DNA of 64,000 nt from Clostridia bacterium. Its GTDB lineage: Bacteria; Bacillota; Clostridia; Christensenellales; Aristaeellaceae. The stretch is taken from assembly GCA_017534885.1 (NCBI GenBank), contig JAFXVR010000063.1:1-64000 (forward strand), in the 5' to 3' direction. Shown here piece by piece: positions 15,106 to 24,055 of the stretch; position 1 is the stretch's first letter, and each line of letters starts with the position of its first letter. A program made the position numbers and the translations under genes. Under the pieces are notes generated by a model. That model was given only the letters and a program-made list of their open reading frames with translations, had not been told where the DNA came from and ran no database searches.

Positions 15106-17091
15106 ATGAAAAAACGCATAGCCAGTCTGCTGCTGACCCTCTGTCTGCTGCTGACCCTGACCGTCTCGCCCGCGGAGGCGCCGGTCAGCCTGGACGCGCT
15201 GATGGAGGAAATCGAGCGGGAGAGCAAGGGGCTGAACGTCAGCCCGGTGACCTATGAGATCAGCGCGGACGGACAGTCCATCTATATCGATTCGCCCAAG
15301 ATCACCGGCAACGGCACCTATACCATCGCCTACAATATCTATGACAGCGACTCGAACCCGGTCAACTACTTCTATTCCTTTGAAGACCGGGTGGCGGCCA
15401 CCCCCGGCTACGGCGGGCTGTTCAACGTGTTTGTGGTGGTGGATGAGGAGGAGGAAGGCAGGCAGTACGTCCAGGACATCGGCTGGCATCAGCTGAAATG
15501 GCCGGCGGCGGACCGGCTGACCGTGGGCCGGGCGGCCTTTGAACTCAGCCCGGACGGCCGGTCGATCTTTGTGGACAGGCCGGAGATCCGGTGCAAGTCC
15601 GGCAGCGTGACCGTGGCCTACAACATATACGACGCCCAATCCAATCCGGTCAATTACTTTTACTCCACCCAGAAGCGGGTGGCGGCCACGCCGGGCTACA
15701 GCGGCACCTTCAACGTGTTCATCGTGGTGACGGACACGGAAACCGGCGAAACGGACATCCAGAACATCGGCTGGCAGGAAATCGGCGGGCCTCCGGAGCA
15801 GGAGGAGGAAGAGGAATGGCCGGTCCTGATCGACGGCAACACTTACTATGACCTCGTGGGCAATGAGGCGGTGGTCACGGGGCATCCGAACACCTTCCTC
15901 GGGTGGCCGGACCCGAACATCAACATCCGCTCCGAGGTGCAGGGGCGGAAGGTTACGGCCATCACTGACTTTGCGTTCCAGGGCGACGCCCCGGGAACGG
16001 TGGATACCCACAGCCAGGTGATGCTCCAGCAGCTCTTTTCCGGAAAGCTGACGCTCCCGGACACCCTTCGGGTCATCGGGGAATGCGCCTTTGAATACAT
16101 GTGGCTGAGCGGCGATTTTTCCATCGGCAGCAACCTGACGCGCATCGGCGACCGCGCATTCTTCCGCTGCGAGTATCTGAAAGCCACATTGAACCTGAAC
16201 CCGCAGTGCGAGATCGGCAGCGCGGCGTTCAGCCAGTCCGGCGTCACGGTCACCCAGAACGGGCAGGAGCGCTGGTACAGGACGATGAACGGCGTCTATT
16301 ACCGCTATGACGGCGGCGTGCTGTCCGCGGAGGGCATCCAGGCCGGCGTGGCTCAGCTGAAACTGGCGGAGAAGGTGAATGGCGTGCCGCTGACCGCCAT
16401 CGCCGACTACGCCTTCAAGGACTGTACAGACCTGAAGGGCACGCTGACCATCCCCGCCACGGTCACAAGAATCGGGGACAGCGCCTTCGATGGCTGCACG
16501 GGCCTGACCGCCCTGAAGATGGAAGGCACGCTGGAGGAGCTGGGCTCCTTCGCCTTCAGGGGCTGCGAGAACCTGAAGGGCGCGCTGACCCTGAGCGATG
16601 AGATCAGCTGGGGCTTCGATGCCTTCGACGGCACCCTGCTGGAGGTCACCAACGAGAGCGGGACCCAGTGGCTGACCTCAGTGGACGGCATCTACTACCT
16701 GTACACCACCAGCTACACGGGCGTGCCGGCAAGGGAGGTCATCCAGCTGGCCGCTGCCGGCGCGCATCCCTCCGCCAAGGGCATCACCCTCCAGACAGAA
16801 GTCCGGGGCAAGCAGGTGACCGAGGTCGGCTACGGCGCGTTCAACGGGCGGAAAGACCTCACCGGCCCGCTGGTGATCCCCGAGGGCTACACCCGAATCC
16901 GCTTTGCCGCCTTCGCGGGCTGCACCGGCCTGACCGGCAGCCTGGTCATCCCCCGCACCATGGGCTATATCGACGGCGACGCCTTCCGCGGCTGCACGGG
17001 CTTCACCGGCACCGTGGTCATCCCGAAGGGCTGCGGCATGGGGCTGGGCGTGTTCAGCGGAACCAATCTGACGGTGGTCAGGGAGGAGTGA
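15106..17091 (+). CDS. Secreted BspA-type leucine-rich repeat protein (large)
   Basis: A 661-residue exported protein. Signal peptide 'MKKRIASLLLTLCLLLTLTVSPAEA' is followed by two tandem copies of a ~90-residue module, each with 'Y(N)IYD..SNPVNYFYS' and 'RVAATPGY.G.FNVF.VV' and ending 'QNIGW/QDIGW' (about residues 45-130 and 140-225). After an acidic EEEEE linker come LRR_5 repeats (e.g. 'VTRIGDSAFDGCTGLTAL', 'YTRIRFAAFAGCTGLTGSL') to the end. There is no sorting motif or anchor. The promoter at 15018-15047 and AGGAGG ribosome site are strong. The role is unknown; surface binding is typical of BspA-like proteins. Confidence 0.9.
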   Translation: MKKRIASLLLTLCLLLTLTVSPAEAPVSLDALMEEIERESKGLNVSPVTYEISADGQSIYIDSPKITGNGTYTIAYNIYDSDSNPVNYFYSFEDRVAATPGYGGLFNVFVVVDEEEEGRQYVQDIGWHQLKWPAADRLTVGRAAFELSPDGRSIFVDRPEIRCKSGSVTVAYNIYDAQSNPVNYFYSTQKRVAATPGYSGTFNVFIVVTDTETGETDIQNIGWQEIGGPPEQEEEEEWPVLIDGNTYYDLVGNEAVVTGHPNTFLGWPDPNINIRSEVQGRKVTAITDFAFQGDAPGTVDTHSQVMLQQLFSGKLTLPDTLRVIGECAFEYMWLSGDFSIGSNLTRIGDRAFFRCEYLKATLNLNPQCEIGSAAFSQSGVTVTQNGQERWYRTMNGVYYRYDGGVLSAEGIQAGVAQLKLAEKVNGVPLTAIADYAFKDCTDLKGTLTIPATVTRIGDSAFDGCTGLTALKMEGTLEELGSFAFRGCENLKGALTLSDEISWGFDAFDGTLLEVTNESGTQWLTSVDGIYYLYTTSYTGVPAREVIQLAAAGAHPSAKGITLQTEVRGKQVTEVGYGAFNGRKDLTGPLVIPEGYTRIRFAAFAGCTGLTGSLVIPRTMGYIDGDAFRGCTGFTGTVVIPKGCGMGLGVFSGTNLTVVREE

Positions 17092-17099
17092 CCCCCCCC

Positions 17100-17912
17100 A
17101 TGCGCGAGCAAACCGAGGCGATCCGCGCCTACTATGACAGCAATCCCCTGAAAGAATGGAACCGCCTGCAGAAACGGCACCCCTTCGAGAAGTACATCAC
17201 CACCCGGATGATGGAGCGGTACCTCCGGCCGGAGAGCGCCATCCTGGACGTCGGCGGCGGGCCGGGGCACTACTCGGTTTACTTTGCCGGGCAGGGGCAC
17301 CGGGTGACGCTCCTGGACCTGAGCGGGGAGAACGTGCGCTTCGCCCGGAAAAAAGCCCGGCAGTACGGGGTGAAAATCACCGCCCTGCAGGGCAACGCGC
17401 TGGATCTGACCGCCTTCCCCGACGCTTCCTTTGACGCGGTTTTCCTGATGGGGCCGCTCTATCACCTGATGAGGGAGGAGAGCCGGCTTCAGGCGCTCCG
17501 GGAGGCGGCGCGGGTGCTGAAGCCCGGCGGCTGCCTCTTCAGCAGCTTCATCCTCATGTTCGGCGGCGTCATCTATGGCCTGCGCGAGCTGCCGGAGACG
17601 ATCCTCTGGCCCGACGAGCAGCCGCTCTACGACGTGGCCGCGAAGGGGGAGAGCCTCGCCTTTGACGCCTTCACCAGCGCCTGGATGACCACCGTGCGGG
17701 ACGCGAAGGCGCTCCTGGCGGCCGTACCGCTCCTGCGGACAGAGACCGTCTTCGCCCAGGAAGGCATCCTCGCCCCCTACCGGGAGGTGCTGGAGCGCTG
17801 CCCCAAAAAGACCCGCCAGGCCTGGTACGACTACGCCCTGCGCTTCTGCGAAAAGGAAGACTACCTGACCCACGCCGAACACCTGATGATCATCTCCCGA
17901 AAAGAAAGCTGA
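17100..17912 (+). CDS. Class I SAM-dependent methyltransferase
   Basis: A 270-residue methyltransferase. Motif I is 'ILDVGGGPGHYSVYFA' (residues ~43-58), the acidic end of strand 2 is 'VTLLDLSGENV', and motif IV is 'FDAVFLMGPLYHL'; 'EAARVLKPGG' follows as in small-molecule methyltransferases. Start ATG 17100 is 8 nt after the LRR gene's stop, with GGGAGGAG upstream overlapping that gene's end, so the two are co-transcribed. The C-terminal 'WYDYALRFCEKEDYLTHAEHL' helices probably form the substrate lid. The acceptor is unknown. A strong terminator follows. Confidence 0.9.
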   Translation: MREQTEAIRAYYDSNPLKEWNRLQKRHPFEKYITTRMMERYLRPESAILDVGGGPGHYSVYFAGQGHRVTLLDLSGENVRFARKKARQYGVKITALQGNALDLTAFPDASFDAVFLMGPLYHLMREESRLQALREAARVLKPGGCLFSSFILMFGGVIYGLRELPETILWPDEQPLYDVAAKGESLAFDAFTSAWMTTVRDAKALLAAVPLLRTETVFAQEGILAPYREVLERCPKKTRQAWYDYALRFCEKEDYLTHAEHLMIISRKES

Positions 17913-17915
17913 TCA

Positions 17916-17953
17916 AAAGCGGCTCCCCGCAAACCGCGGGAAGCCGCTTTTTC
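17916..17953 (+). terminator. Terminator after the methyltransferase gene
   Basis: AAAGCGGCT (17916-17924) pairs with AGCCGCTTT (17942-17950). The inner arms CCCGC/GCGGG extend the stem, and a T run follows. Confidence 0.9.
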
Positions 17954-17955
17954 CC

Positions 17956-18009
17956 TTCAACCTCCAACCTTCAACCTTCAATCTTGTCCAGTATTCAGCT
18001 AACAGCTAT
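17956..18009. repeat. Composite heptamer array (TTCAACC then AGCTAAC families)
   Basis: 17956-17983 is TTCAACC, TCCAACC, TTCAACC, TTCAATC. After a short spacer, 17997-18009 is AGCTAAC then AGCTAT, where it is interrupted by the 120-bp hairpin element; AGCTAT resumes at 18130. Confidence 0.82.
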
Positions 18010-18129
18010 GATTCGGATGTCAAAAGGCCGCTTTCATGAACTGAGCCACGACTGGTTGTGGAAGACAGCGGAAATCACCACAACCAGTCGTGGCTCTAAG
18101 GTTGAAAGCGCCCTTTTGTCGCCCTTACC
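18010..18129. repeat. 120-bp hairpin element, copy 1
   Basis: It differs from 43186-43305 at 3 of 120 positions. It folds on itself: GAGCCACGACTGGTTGTGG pairs perfectly with its reverse complement ~20 nt later, and an outer stem CAAAAGGCCGCTTTCA pairs with TGAAAGCGCCCTTTTG with one mismatch. It lies inside a heptamer array, is flanked by AGCTAT on both sides, and abuts the stop of the response-regulator gene. It resembles a non-autonomous mobile hairpin (MITE/REP-like). Confidence 0.85.
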
Positions 18130-18131
18130 AG

Positions 18132-18833
18132 CTATCCCTCCACCTCAAACTTATACCCCACGCCCCACACGGTCATCACGCGCCAGCCGTACTTCTCGCA
18201 GCCGGGCAGCTTGTCGCGGACGCGCTTGATGTGCACATCCACCGTGCGGGAGCTCTCACCGGGGAAGTCAAAGCCCCAGACCTGCTCCAGCAGCTGGTCG
18301 CGGGTGAAGACCTGGCCCGGGTGGCTGGCCAGGAAATAGAGCACCTCCAGCTCCTTGGGGGGCATCTCGACCTTCTGGCCCTCGTAGTGCACCTCATACT
18401 TGCTGAGGCTGACGGTGAGACCCGGGAAGGACAGCTCTTTCTCCTCGTGCTCGTCTTCCGCGCCGCCGCTGCGCCGGAGCACGGCCTTCACCCGGGCCAC
18501 CAGCTCCTTGGAATCGAAGGGCTTGGTGATATAGTCGTCCGCACCAAGACCCAGGCCGATCACCTTGTCGAAGGTTTCGTCCTTGGCCGTCAGCATGATG
18601 ACGGGAATCTGGCTGGTCTTGCGCACCTGGGTCAGCACCTGCAGGCCGTCCAGCCCCGGGAGCATCACGTCCAGGAGCATCAGATCGGGGGGCAGGTGGC
18701 GGAACTCGGCTAAGGCGTCGTCTCCGCGGTCGGCTGTGCGGACGGTGTAGCCCTCCTTCTCCAGGTAGAGCTGCACCAGGCGGCGGATGCTGGCATCGTC
18801 GTCAACGAGAAGAATGGTCGGATGATCTTTCAT
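18132..18833 (-). CDS. OmpR/PhoB-family response regulator
   Basis: A 233-residue two-component regulator. The receiver domain has the acidic pocket 'VDDD' (residues 10-13), phospho-acceptor Asp55 in 'LMLLDVMLPG', the Thr in 'VIMLTAKDE' and the Lys in 'YITKPF'. A C-terminal winged-helix DNA-binding domain ('LEVLYFLASHPGQVFTRDQLL', 'SRTVDVHIKRVRDKL') follows. Ribosome site GGGAGAAG precedes ATG 18833. It starts 14 nt after mutS2 ends and is probably read with it. No kinase is adjacent; the nearest is at 13496-14962. The TAG stop lies within the flank of the inserted hairpin element. Confidence 0.94.
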   Translation of the reverse strand: MKDHPTILLVDDDASIRRLVQLYLEKEGYTVRTADRGDDALAEFRHLPPDLMLLDVMLPGLDGLQVLTQVRKTSQIPVIMLTAKDETFDKVIGLGLGADDYITKPFDSKELVARVKAVLRRSGGAEDEHEEKELSFPGLTVSLSKYEVHYEGQKVEMPPKELEVLYFLASHPGQVFTRDQLLEQVWGFDFPGESSRTVDVHIKRVRDKLPGCEKYGWRVMTVWGVGYKFEVEG

Positions 18834-18847
18834 ATGCTTCTCCCTTT

Positions 18848-21232
18848 TCACTTCAGCTCCACCACGGTCACGCCGTCCTCGCCTTCGCCGTACTTGCCGA
18901 GGCGGAACTTGCGGACGTGGGGGTGGTGGCGGAGCTCCTGCTGAATGCCGGCGCGGAGCACGCCGGTCCCCTTGCCGTGGATGATGAAGACCTCGCCCAG
19001 GCGCTGGAGCTCGGCTGCGTCCAGGAACTGATCCACCTGGAGGATGGCCTCGTCCAGGGTCAGACCGCGCACGTCGCAGGTAGTTTGAACATCGCGGGTC
19101 ATCACGCCGGTCTGGGCGGACACGCTGCCGCGCTGGCGGGGGGTCTCCTTCGGGGCGGGCTTTTCTTCCACCAGCCGGAGCTGGCTCAGGTGGGCCTTGA
19201 ACTTCATGATGCCGCACTGCACCTGGACTTCGCCGTTCTTGTCCGGGGCGGAGAGTACGCTGCCCTCCTGGCCCAAGGTGACCACCTTCACCCGGTCGCC
19301 GGGCTTCACGGTCTCCGGGGCGGAGGCGCTGTCGGTGATTTCCTCCCGCAGGCCTTCGGTCAGCTGATCCAGATTGCCCTCGATGCGGTGGCGCACGGAG
19401 GCGGCGTCCAAGGTGGCCTTCGCGCCCTCCTTGCGCAGGCGCTTCAGGTCGGCGATGATGGCCTCGGACTCCCGGCGGGTCTCCTCCATCAGGCGGCGGG
19501 CGTCCTCCCGGGCCTTGCGCATGGCGGTCTCCCGCTTTTCCTCCATCTCCCGGCGCAGCTTCTCCGCCTCGTTGCGGAGGCGCACGGTCTCCCGGGAGGC
19601 TTCCTCAGCCAGGGCGCGCTCCTTTTCAGCCACCTGGCGGTGGTACTCCGCGTTGGCGATGACGTCCTCAAAGCGGATGGAATCGCCGGAGAGCAGGGTT
19701 TTCGCGTCCTCGATCAGCTCCTCATTCAGGCCCAGCTTGCGGCTGATCTCAAAGGCATTGCTCTTGCCGGGCACGCCGATGGACAGGCGGTAGGTGGGGC
19801 GGAGAGTGTCCACGTCGAACTCCACGGAGGCGTTTTCCACGCCCGGGGTGGACAGGGCGAAGGCCTTCAGCTCGGAATAGTGGGTGGTGGCCATGGTGCG
19901 GGCCTTGATCTTCAGCAGCCGGTTCAGGATGGCCTGGGCTAAAGCCGCGCCTTCGGTGGGATCGGTGCCCGCGCCCAGCTCGTCAAAGAGCACCAGATCC
20001 CGGGGCGTGACGTCCCGCATGATGCCCACGATATTGGTCATGTGACCGGAGAAGGTGGAGAGGCTCTGCTCGATGGACTGCTCGTCGCCGATGTCCGCGA
20101 AGACCTGCTCGAACACCGCCAGCTCGGTGCCGAAATCGGCGGGCACCTGCAGGCCGGCCTGGGCCATCAGGGTGAAGAGGCCCACGGTCTTGAGGGTGAC
20201 GGTCTTGCCGCCCGTGTTGGGGCCGGTGATGATCAGCTCGGTGAAATCCTGCCCCAGCCACAGGGTGGAGGGCACCACCTTGTCCGGGTCGATCAGGGGA
20301 TGGCGGCCCCGGATGATGTGCAGCCGGCCCTCGCTGTTCAGCTTGGGCTGAACGCCGGTCATGGCGCGGGCCAGCAGCCCCTTGGCGAAGATGAAGTCCA
20401 GCTCGGCCAGAAGGGTGACATTCTCCCGCAGAGTGTCGGCGTGGGGGGCCAGCTCGGCGGAGAGGGCGGCCAGTATGCGCTCGATCTCCTGGCGCTCCTT
20501 CAGCTCCCACTGCTTCAGCTCATTGCCCATCTCCACGGCGGCCATGGGCTCGATGAAGAGGGTCGCCCCGGAGGTGGACTGGTCGTGCACCAGGCCGGGC
20601 ACCTGGGCGCGGTACTCGGCCCGCACCGGCACCACATAGCGTCCGTTGCGCACGGTGATGATCGGGTCCTGCAGGTATTTCTGCCAGGCGGGACTGCGCA
20701 CCATCTGGTTCAGTTTGTCCTTGATGCGCTCGGTGGCGCCGCGCAGGTGCCGCCGGATGTCCATCAGGGTGGAGGAAGCCCGGTCGGCGATCTCGTCCTC
20801 GGAGAGGATAGCCGTCGTGATGTCCTCCTCCACATTGCGCAGGGGCATCAGGCCCTCGGCCAGAGAGCGCAGGATGGGCGTGCTCTCCCGCTCGGTGACC
20901 AGCGCATCCCGCGCGGACCGGGACGCCCGAAGCATTTCCGCCACGGACAGCAGGGCCTTGGGCGAGAGGGTCGCGCCCTTTTCGGCCAGGCTCAGGTGGG
21001 GCCGTACATCGGAAAAGGACGCCAGCGGCGAGCCGCCCACGTACTGCAGGATGACCGTGGCCTCCTCGGTCTCCTGCTGCCAGCGGGTGACCTCCGTCAG
21101 GTCGCTGGAGGGCACCAGGGCCAGGCAGCGCTCCGCGCCCATGGGCGTCAGCGCCCGGGCCGCCAGCTGTTCCCGGATCTTCACAAACTCCAGCACCCGC
21201 AGCGAGCGCTCCTGGATCAATCGTTCAGACAT
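18848..21232 (-). CDS. mutS2: Endonuclease MutS2
   Basis: A 794-residue MutS-family ATPase. It has core helices and a clamp-like region, the Walker A 'GPNTGGKTVTLKT' near residue 335, the D-loop 'LFDELGAGTDPTEGAALA', and a long charged coiled coil (~residues 510-620). The C-terminal Smr nuclease domain contains 'DVRGLTLDEAI' and 'IIHGKGTGVLRAGI'. It lacks the MutS mismatch-recognition domain, as expected for MutS2. Known family roles are suppression of recombination and, in Bacillus, splitting of collided ribosomes. Length is normal. The ribosome site before ATG 21232 is weak (GAGGT). The response regulator follows in the same transcript. Confidence 0.97.
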   Translation of the reverse strand: MSERLIQERSLRVLEFVKIREQLAARALTPMGAERCLALVPSSDLTEVTRWQQETEEATVILQYVGGSPLASFSDVRPHLSLAEKGATLSPKALLSVAEMLRASRSARDALVTERESTPILRSLAEGLMPLRNVEEDITTAILSEDEIADRASSTLMDIRRHLRGATERIKDKLNQMVRSPAWQKYLQDPIITVRNGRYVVPVRAEYRAQVPGLVHDQSTSGATLFIEPMAAVEMGNELKQWELKERQEIERILAALSAELAPHADTLRENVTLLAELDFIFAKGLLARAMTGVQPKLNSEGRLHIIRGRHPLIDPDKVVPSTLWLGQDFTELIITGPNTGGKTVTLKTVGLFTLMAQAGLQVPADFGTELAVFEQVFADIGDEQSIEQSLSTFSGHMTNIVGIMRDVTPRDLVLFDELGAGTDPTEGAALAQAILNRLLKIKARTMATTHYSELKAFALSTPGVENASVEFDVDTLRPTYRLSIGVPGKSNAFEISRKLGLNEELIEDAKTLLSGDSIRFEDVIANAEYHRQVAEKERALAEEASRETVRLRNEAEKLRREMEEKRETAMRKAREDARRLMEETRRESEAIIADLKRLRKEGAKATLDAASVRHRIEGNLDQLTEGLREEITDSASAPETVKPGDRVKVVTLGQEGSVLSAPDKNGEVQVQCGIMKFKAHLSQLRLVEEKPAPKETPRQRGSVSAQTGVMTRDVQTTCDVRGLTLDEAILQVDQFLDAAELQRLGEVFIIHGKGTGVLRAGIQQELRHHPHVRKFRLGKYGEGEDGVTVVELK

Positions 21233-21323
21233 AAAAACCTCACAGTTGAAGGTGACCGGATGTCACCCAAATATTCCTATCAACAGGCGGGTGCGCGAAG
21301 GGGGTCAAGGGGGCGCGAGTTTC

Positions 21324-21352
21324 GCGTGTCGCCAGTGGCGACCTTCAGAGCG
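21324..21352. repeat. Hairpin repeat, copy 1 (GTCGCC-AGT-GGCGAC)
   Basis: The 29-bp block matches 46178-46206 except for paired changes that keep the stem: GTCGCC/GGCGAC here, GCCGCC/GGCGGC there. Similarity extends loosely into the flanks (GGGGGTC...GGGGG on the left). It lies in the 172-bp gap between mutS2 and the U32 gene. Confidence 0.6.
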
Positions 21353-21404
21353 AAACGAGCGTTGAGTCCGCAAAGCCCCCTTGTCGCGCCCGCAGGCGCG
21401 AAAC

Positions 21405-23696
21405 CTATTCTACTCCGCGATTCCAATGCCCCGCGGTGCATTTTTCATGCAGATGATCAAAATCCTTTTCGTCCGTCAGCGCGGTGAGCAGTCCGCAGCC
21501 CAGCCGCCGGACGGCTGCCGGATAGCGGGTCGGCAGCAGGTTGTACAGCTCCACCCGGCAGCCCTCGCTCAGGCGCTGCCTCAGCAGGGGATAGCGCTCC
21601 CCCATACGGTCGGTGAGGAACGGATGGCAGCGCAGGCTGTCCGGCTGCCCCTCGTCGCAGAGGCGGCAGGCCGCGTGGCCGCTCCTGAGCCCCAGGTAGG
21701 TCCGGGCGGGGCAGTGGTGCAGGAGCATCAGCCGCGTCCGTCCGTAGGCGGGGAGCAGCACCGGCGGCTGACCTTCGCAGAGGACGGCCAGCTCCCGGGC
21801 GTTCAGCTCGGGCGAGGCGGTCACGAAGGCGCAGCCCTCCCCCAGCAGGAAGGCGAGTGTCCGGCGGTTGGTCACCGGGATGCCCATACCCGCGCCGAAG
21901 GGCAGCTCCCAGCGGAGGCCCAGCTGGCCCGGGCTGTCCAGCACCACGCCGCCCAGACGGTCCCTGCGGCGGAGGGCGAAGGCGTGCAGGGCTTCCAGCT
22001 CATCGCTCCCGCAGACGGTGGGCAGGTGCAGCCACACCCCCTCCGGCAGGGTTTCCTCAAGGGCCTTTTCGAGAGCTTCGATCCGGTAATCCTCCGGCCG
22101 CCAGATCAGCCGCAGTCCCTCCGGCGCGCCCTTCAGCTGCTCCGCGCGGCGGAAGATCAGCGCGTCCGGGGCGGGGCCTTCGGGCAGAACGATCGGTTCC
22201 GGCTGAAGCTGAGGCGATTCCGGCCGGGCAAAGGCCTCGATCCGGGCTTCCGCCAGGGCCTCGAGGGCCTCCCGGCGCAGGCGCTTCAGCTCGGAGGCGG
22301 GCACAAAGGCGTCCCGGGTCTCAAGGGTCAGGCCGGTCAGGGCAAAGGCTGTGCCGCCGGTCATCGAGAGGGGCTTCTCGGCCTCCTCCTCGGTCAGGGC
22401 GCGGCGCTGGGCCTGCTGGACGGTCTCGCCCGTCAGCCGGGCGCGGCTCTCCCCGTCGGTGACCTCGAGGGACAGCGGCTGGCCCGGAATGGCCGTCAGC
22501 GCCATGCGCACGGGGATGGACGGCAGGGGCAGGGCCCGGGCTTCCTCCAGCTGGCGGCTGTCCGTCAGGCGCATGACCGCGTCGCCGGCGGCGCAGCGAA
22601 CATCCTCCCGCAGCCGCAGGAGCGCCGCCCCCCCGGCGGGGATCTCAGGGCCGGAGTAAATCAGTTCAGCGTCGCCGTCAAATGTCAGCAGGCGCAGCTG
22701 ATCGCCGTCATGGAGGGCTTTGGTGACGCGGAGGGTGGCCAGCCGCCCCTTTACCTGAAGGACTTCGCCCAGGGGCACGCCGCCGTGGCTGACGCGGTCG
22801 GGATCGATCACGTCCGCGTCCTCCGCGCCGAAGGCATAGCCCCGCATGAAGCCGCCCCGGTGGAAGATCTGCCGCAGGCCCCCGGCCTCCTCTTCATCCG
22901 CCGGCGCGAAGGCGTTCTGCTGCAATCCGTCGATGCCCCGGCGGTAGCTCCCGGCCACGACGGCCACATACTCCGGGCGCTTCAGCCGGCCTTCCAGCTT
23001 GACCGAGGCGGCCCCGGCCTCCTCCAGCTGCGGCAGGAAATCCCGCAGGCACACGTCCCGGGGGGAGAGCCACGCGCCCTTTTCCCCGCGATAGGTGTAC
23101 AGCAGGCGGCAGGGCTGGGCGCAGCGCCCGCGGTTGCCGCTCCTCCCGCCCACCATGGACGAGAAGAGGCACTCGCCGCTGACGGCCACGCACTGGGCGC
23201 CGTGCCCGAAGACCTCGATCTCGGCGGGCTCCTTCGCGCAGCGGGCGATCTCCTCCAGGGAGCACTCCCTGGCCAGCACCACCCGCTTCATGCCTTTCTC
23301 CGCGCAGAAGCGCACGCCCGGCGCGTTGTGGATGGCCATCTGGGTGCTGGCGTGCACCGCGAGCCCAGGCACGGCCTCCCGGCAGAGGGCGGCCAGACCC
23401 AGGTCCTGCACCAGCACCGCGTCGGCGCGGAGGGAGGCCAGCAGGCGCAGCACGTCCAGGGCGGCGGGCAGCTCCTCATCCCGGATCAGGGTGTTGACGG
23501 CCACATAGACCCGCACATGGTACAGGTGGGCCAGGCGGATGGCCTCGCACAGGGCGTTTTCGTCAAAGTTCCCGGCCCCGGCCCGGGCGCTGAAGAGGGC
23601 ATAGCCCAGGTAGACCGCGTCCGCACCGGCGGCGATGGCGCGCCCGAGGGCCTCCGGGTTGCCGGCGGGGGCCAGGTTTTCCATACGGCCGTTCAT
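21405..23696 (-). CDS. Peptidase U32 family protein with DUF3656 domain
   Basis: A 763-residue protein. The N-terminal U32 domain starts 'LAPAGNPEALGRAIAAGADA' and contains 'VHASTQMAIHN' and the U32 signature region 'EVFGHGAQCVAVSGECLFSS' with 'GNRGRCAQPCR', whose Cys residues bind an Fe-S cluster in relatives. A middle DUF3656-type region and a C-terminal second barrel with Cys pairs follow. The same architecture is found in RlhA (23S rRNA C2501 hydroxylation); RNA modification rather than proteolysis is therefore the best guess. The start (23696) forms an ATGA overlap with zapA. The zapA-U32 pairing is common in Firmicutes. Confidence 0.9.
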   Translation of the reverse strand: MNGRMENLAPAGNPEALGRAIAAGADAVYLGYALFSARAGAGNFDENALCEAIRLAHLYHVRVYVAVNTLIRDEELPAALDVLRLLASLRADAVLVQDLGLAALCREAVPGLAVHASTQMAIHNAPGVRFCAEKGMKRVVLARECSLEEIARCAKEPAEIEVFGHGAQCVAVSGECLFSSMVGGRSGNRGRCAQPCRLLYTYRGEKGAWLSPRDVCLRDFLPQLEEAGAASVKLEGRLKRPEYVAVVAGSYRRGIDGLQQNAFAPADEEEAGGLRQIFHRGGFMRGYAFGAEDADVIDPDRVSHGGVPLGEVLQVKGRLATLRVTKALHDGDQLRLLTFDGDAELIYSGPEIPAGGAALLRLREDVRCAAGDAVMRLTDSRQLEEARALPLPSIPVRMALTAIPGQPLSLEVTDGESRARLTGETVQQAQRRALTEEEAEKPLSMTGGTAFALTGLTLETRDAFVPASELKRLRREALEALAEARIEAFARPESPQLQPEPIVLPEGPAPDALIFRRAEQLKGAPEGLRLIWRPEDYRIEALEKALEETLPEGVWLHLPTVCGSDELEALHAFALRRRDRLGGVVLDSPGQLGLRWELPFGAGMGIPVTNRRTLAFLLGEGCAFVTASPELNARELAVLCEGQPPVLLPAYGRTRLMLLHHCPARTYLGLRSGHAACRLCDEGQPDSLRCHPFLTDRMGERYPLLRQRLSEGCRVELYNLLPTRYPAAVRRLGCGLLTALTDEKDFDHLHEKCTAGHWNRGVE

Positions 23697-23989
23697 GCCT
23701 TTTGCTGCTCCTCCGCCCGGACGCCCAGGCTCTCCAGCGCGTCCTCGGCCTCGCGCAGGCGGCGGCGCAGCCGGGTGTTCTCGTCCTTGGCCTTCAGCAC
23801 CTCGTCCGCCAGGCTGAGGGCCGTCAGGATGCCCGTGGTCTCGAGGGTCATCCGCGCCGAAAGCTGGGTCTCCCGCAGCATCCGGTCGGCATAGGAAGCC
23901 ACCCGCTGCATATGTTCCGGCCCGTCCGGGCTCAGCAGGGTGTACTCCTTGCCCAGCACATAGACCGTGGTTCTCTGTTTGCTGTCCAT
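23693..23989 (-). CDS. zapA: Cell division protein ZapA
   Basis: A 98-residue ZapA. The N-terminal 'TTVYVLGKEYTLLSPDGPEHMQRVASYADRM' forms the small beta/alpha dimer head, and residues ~45-98 form a helical coiled coil ('VLKAKDENTRLRRRLREAEDALESL'). ZapA binds FtsZ polymers and promotes their bundling at the division site. Ribosome site GGGAGCG precedes the ATG. It overlaps the U32 gene by 4 nt (ATGA) and lies downstream of the cyclophilin gene, from which a terminator separates it. Confidence 0.93.
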   Translation of the reverse strand: MDSKQRTTVYVLGKEYTLLSPDGPEHMQRVASYADRMLRETQLSARMTLETTGILTALSLADEVLKAKDENTRLRRRLREAEDALESLGVRAEEQQKA

Positions 23990-24000
23990 ATTCGCTCCCG

Positions 24001-24043
24001 AAAAAAGAGCGCCGGCAGGCGGCCGGACCGCGAGCCAACGCTC
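24001..24043 (-). terminator. Terminator of the cyclophilin gene
   Basis: On the minus strand, GAGCGTTGGC (24043-24034) pairs with GCCGGCGCTC (24016-24007) using two G-T pairs, followed by T6 (24006-24001). Confidence 0.75.
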
Positions 24044-24055
24044 AGAAATGGCGCA

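Noticed and set aside
17984..18229. Open frame with 'RMSKGRFHELSHDWL', also readable at 43088-43900
   Set aside because: The shared peptide is a translation of the 120-bp hairpin element; the two frames diverge completely outside it and have no ribosome site.
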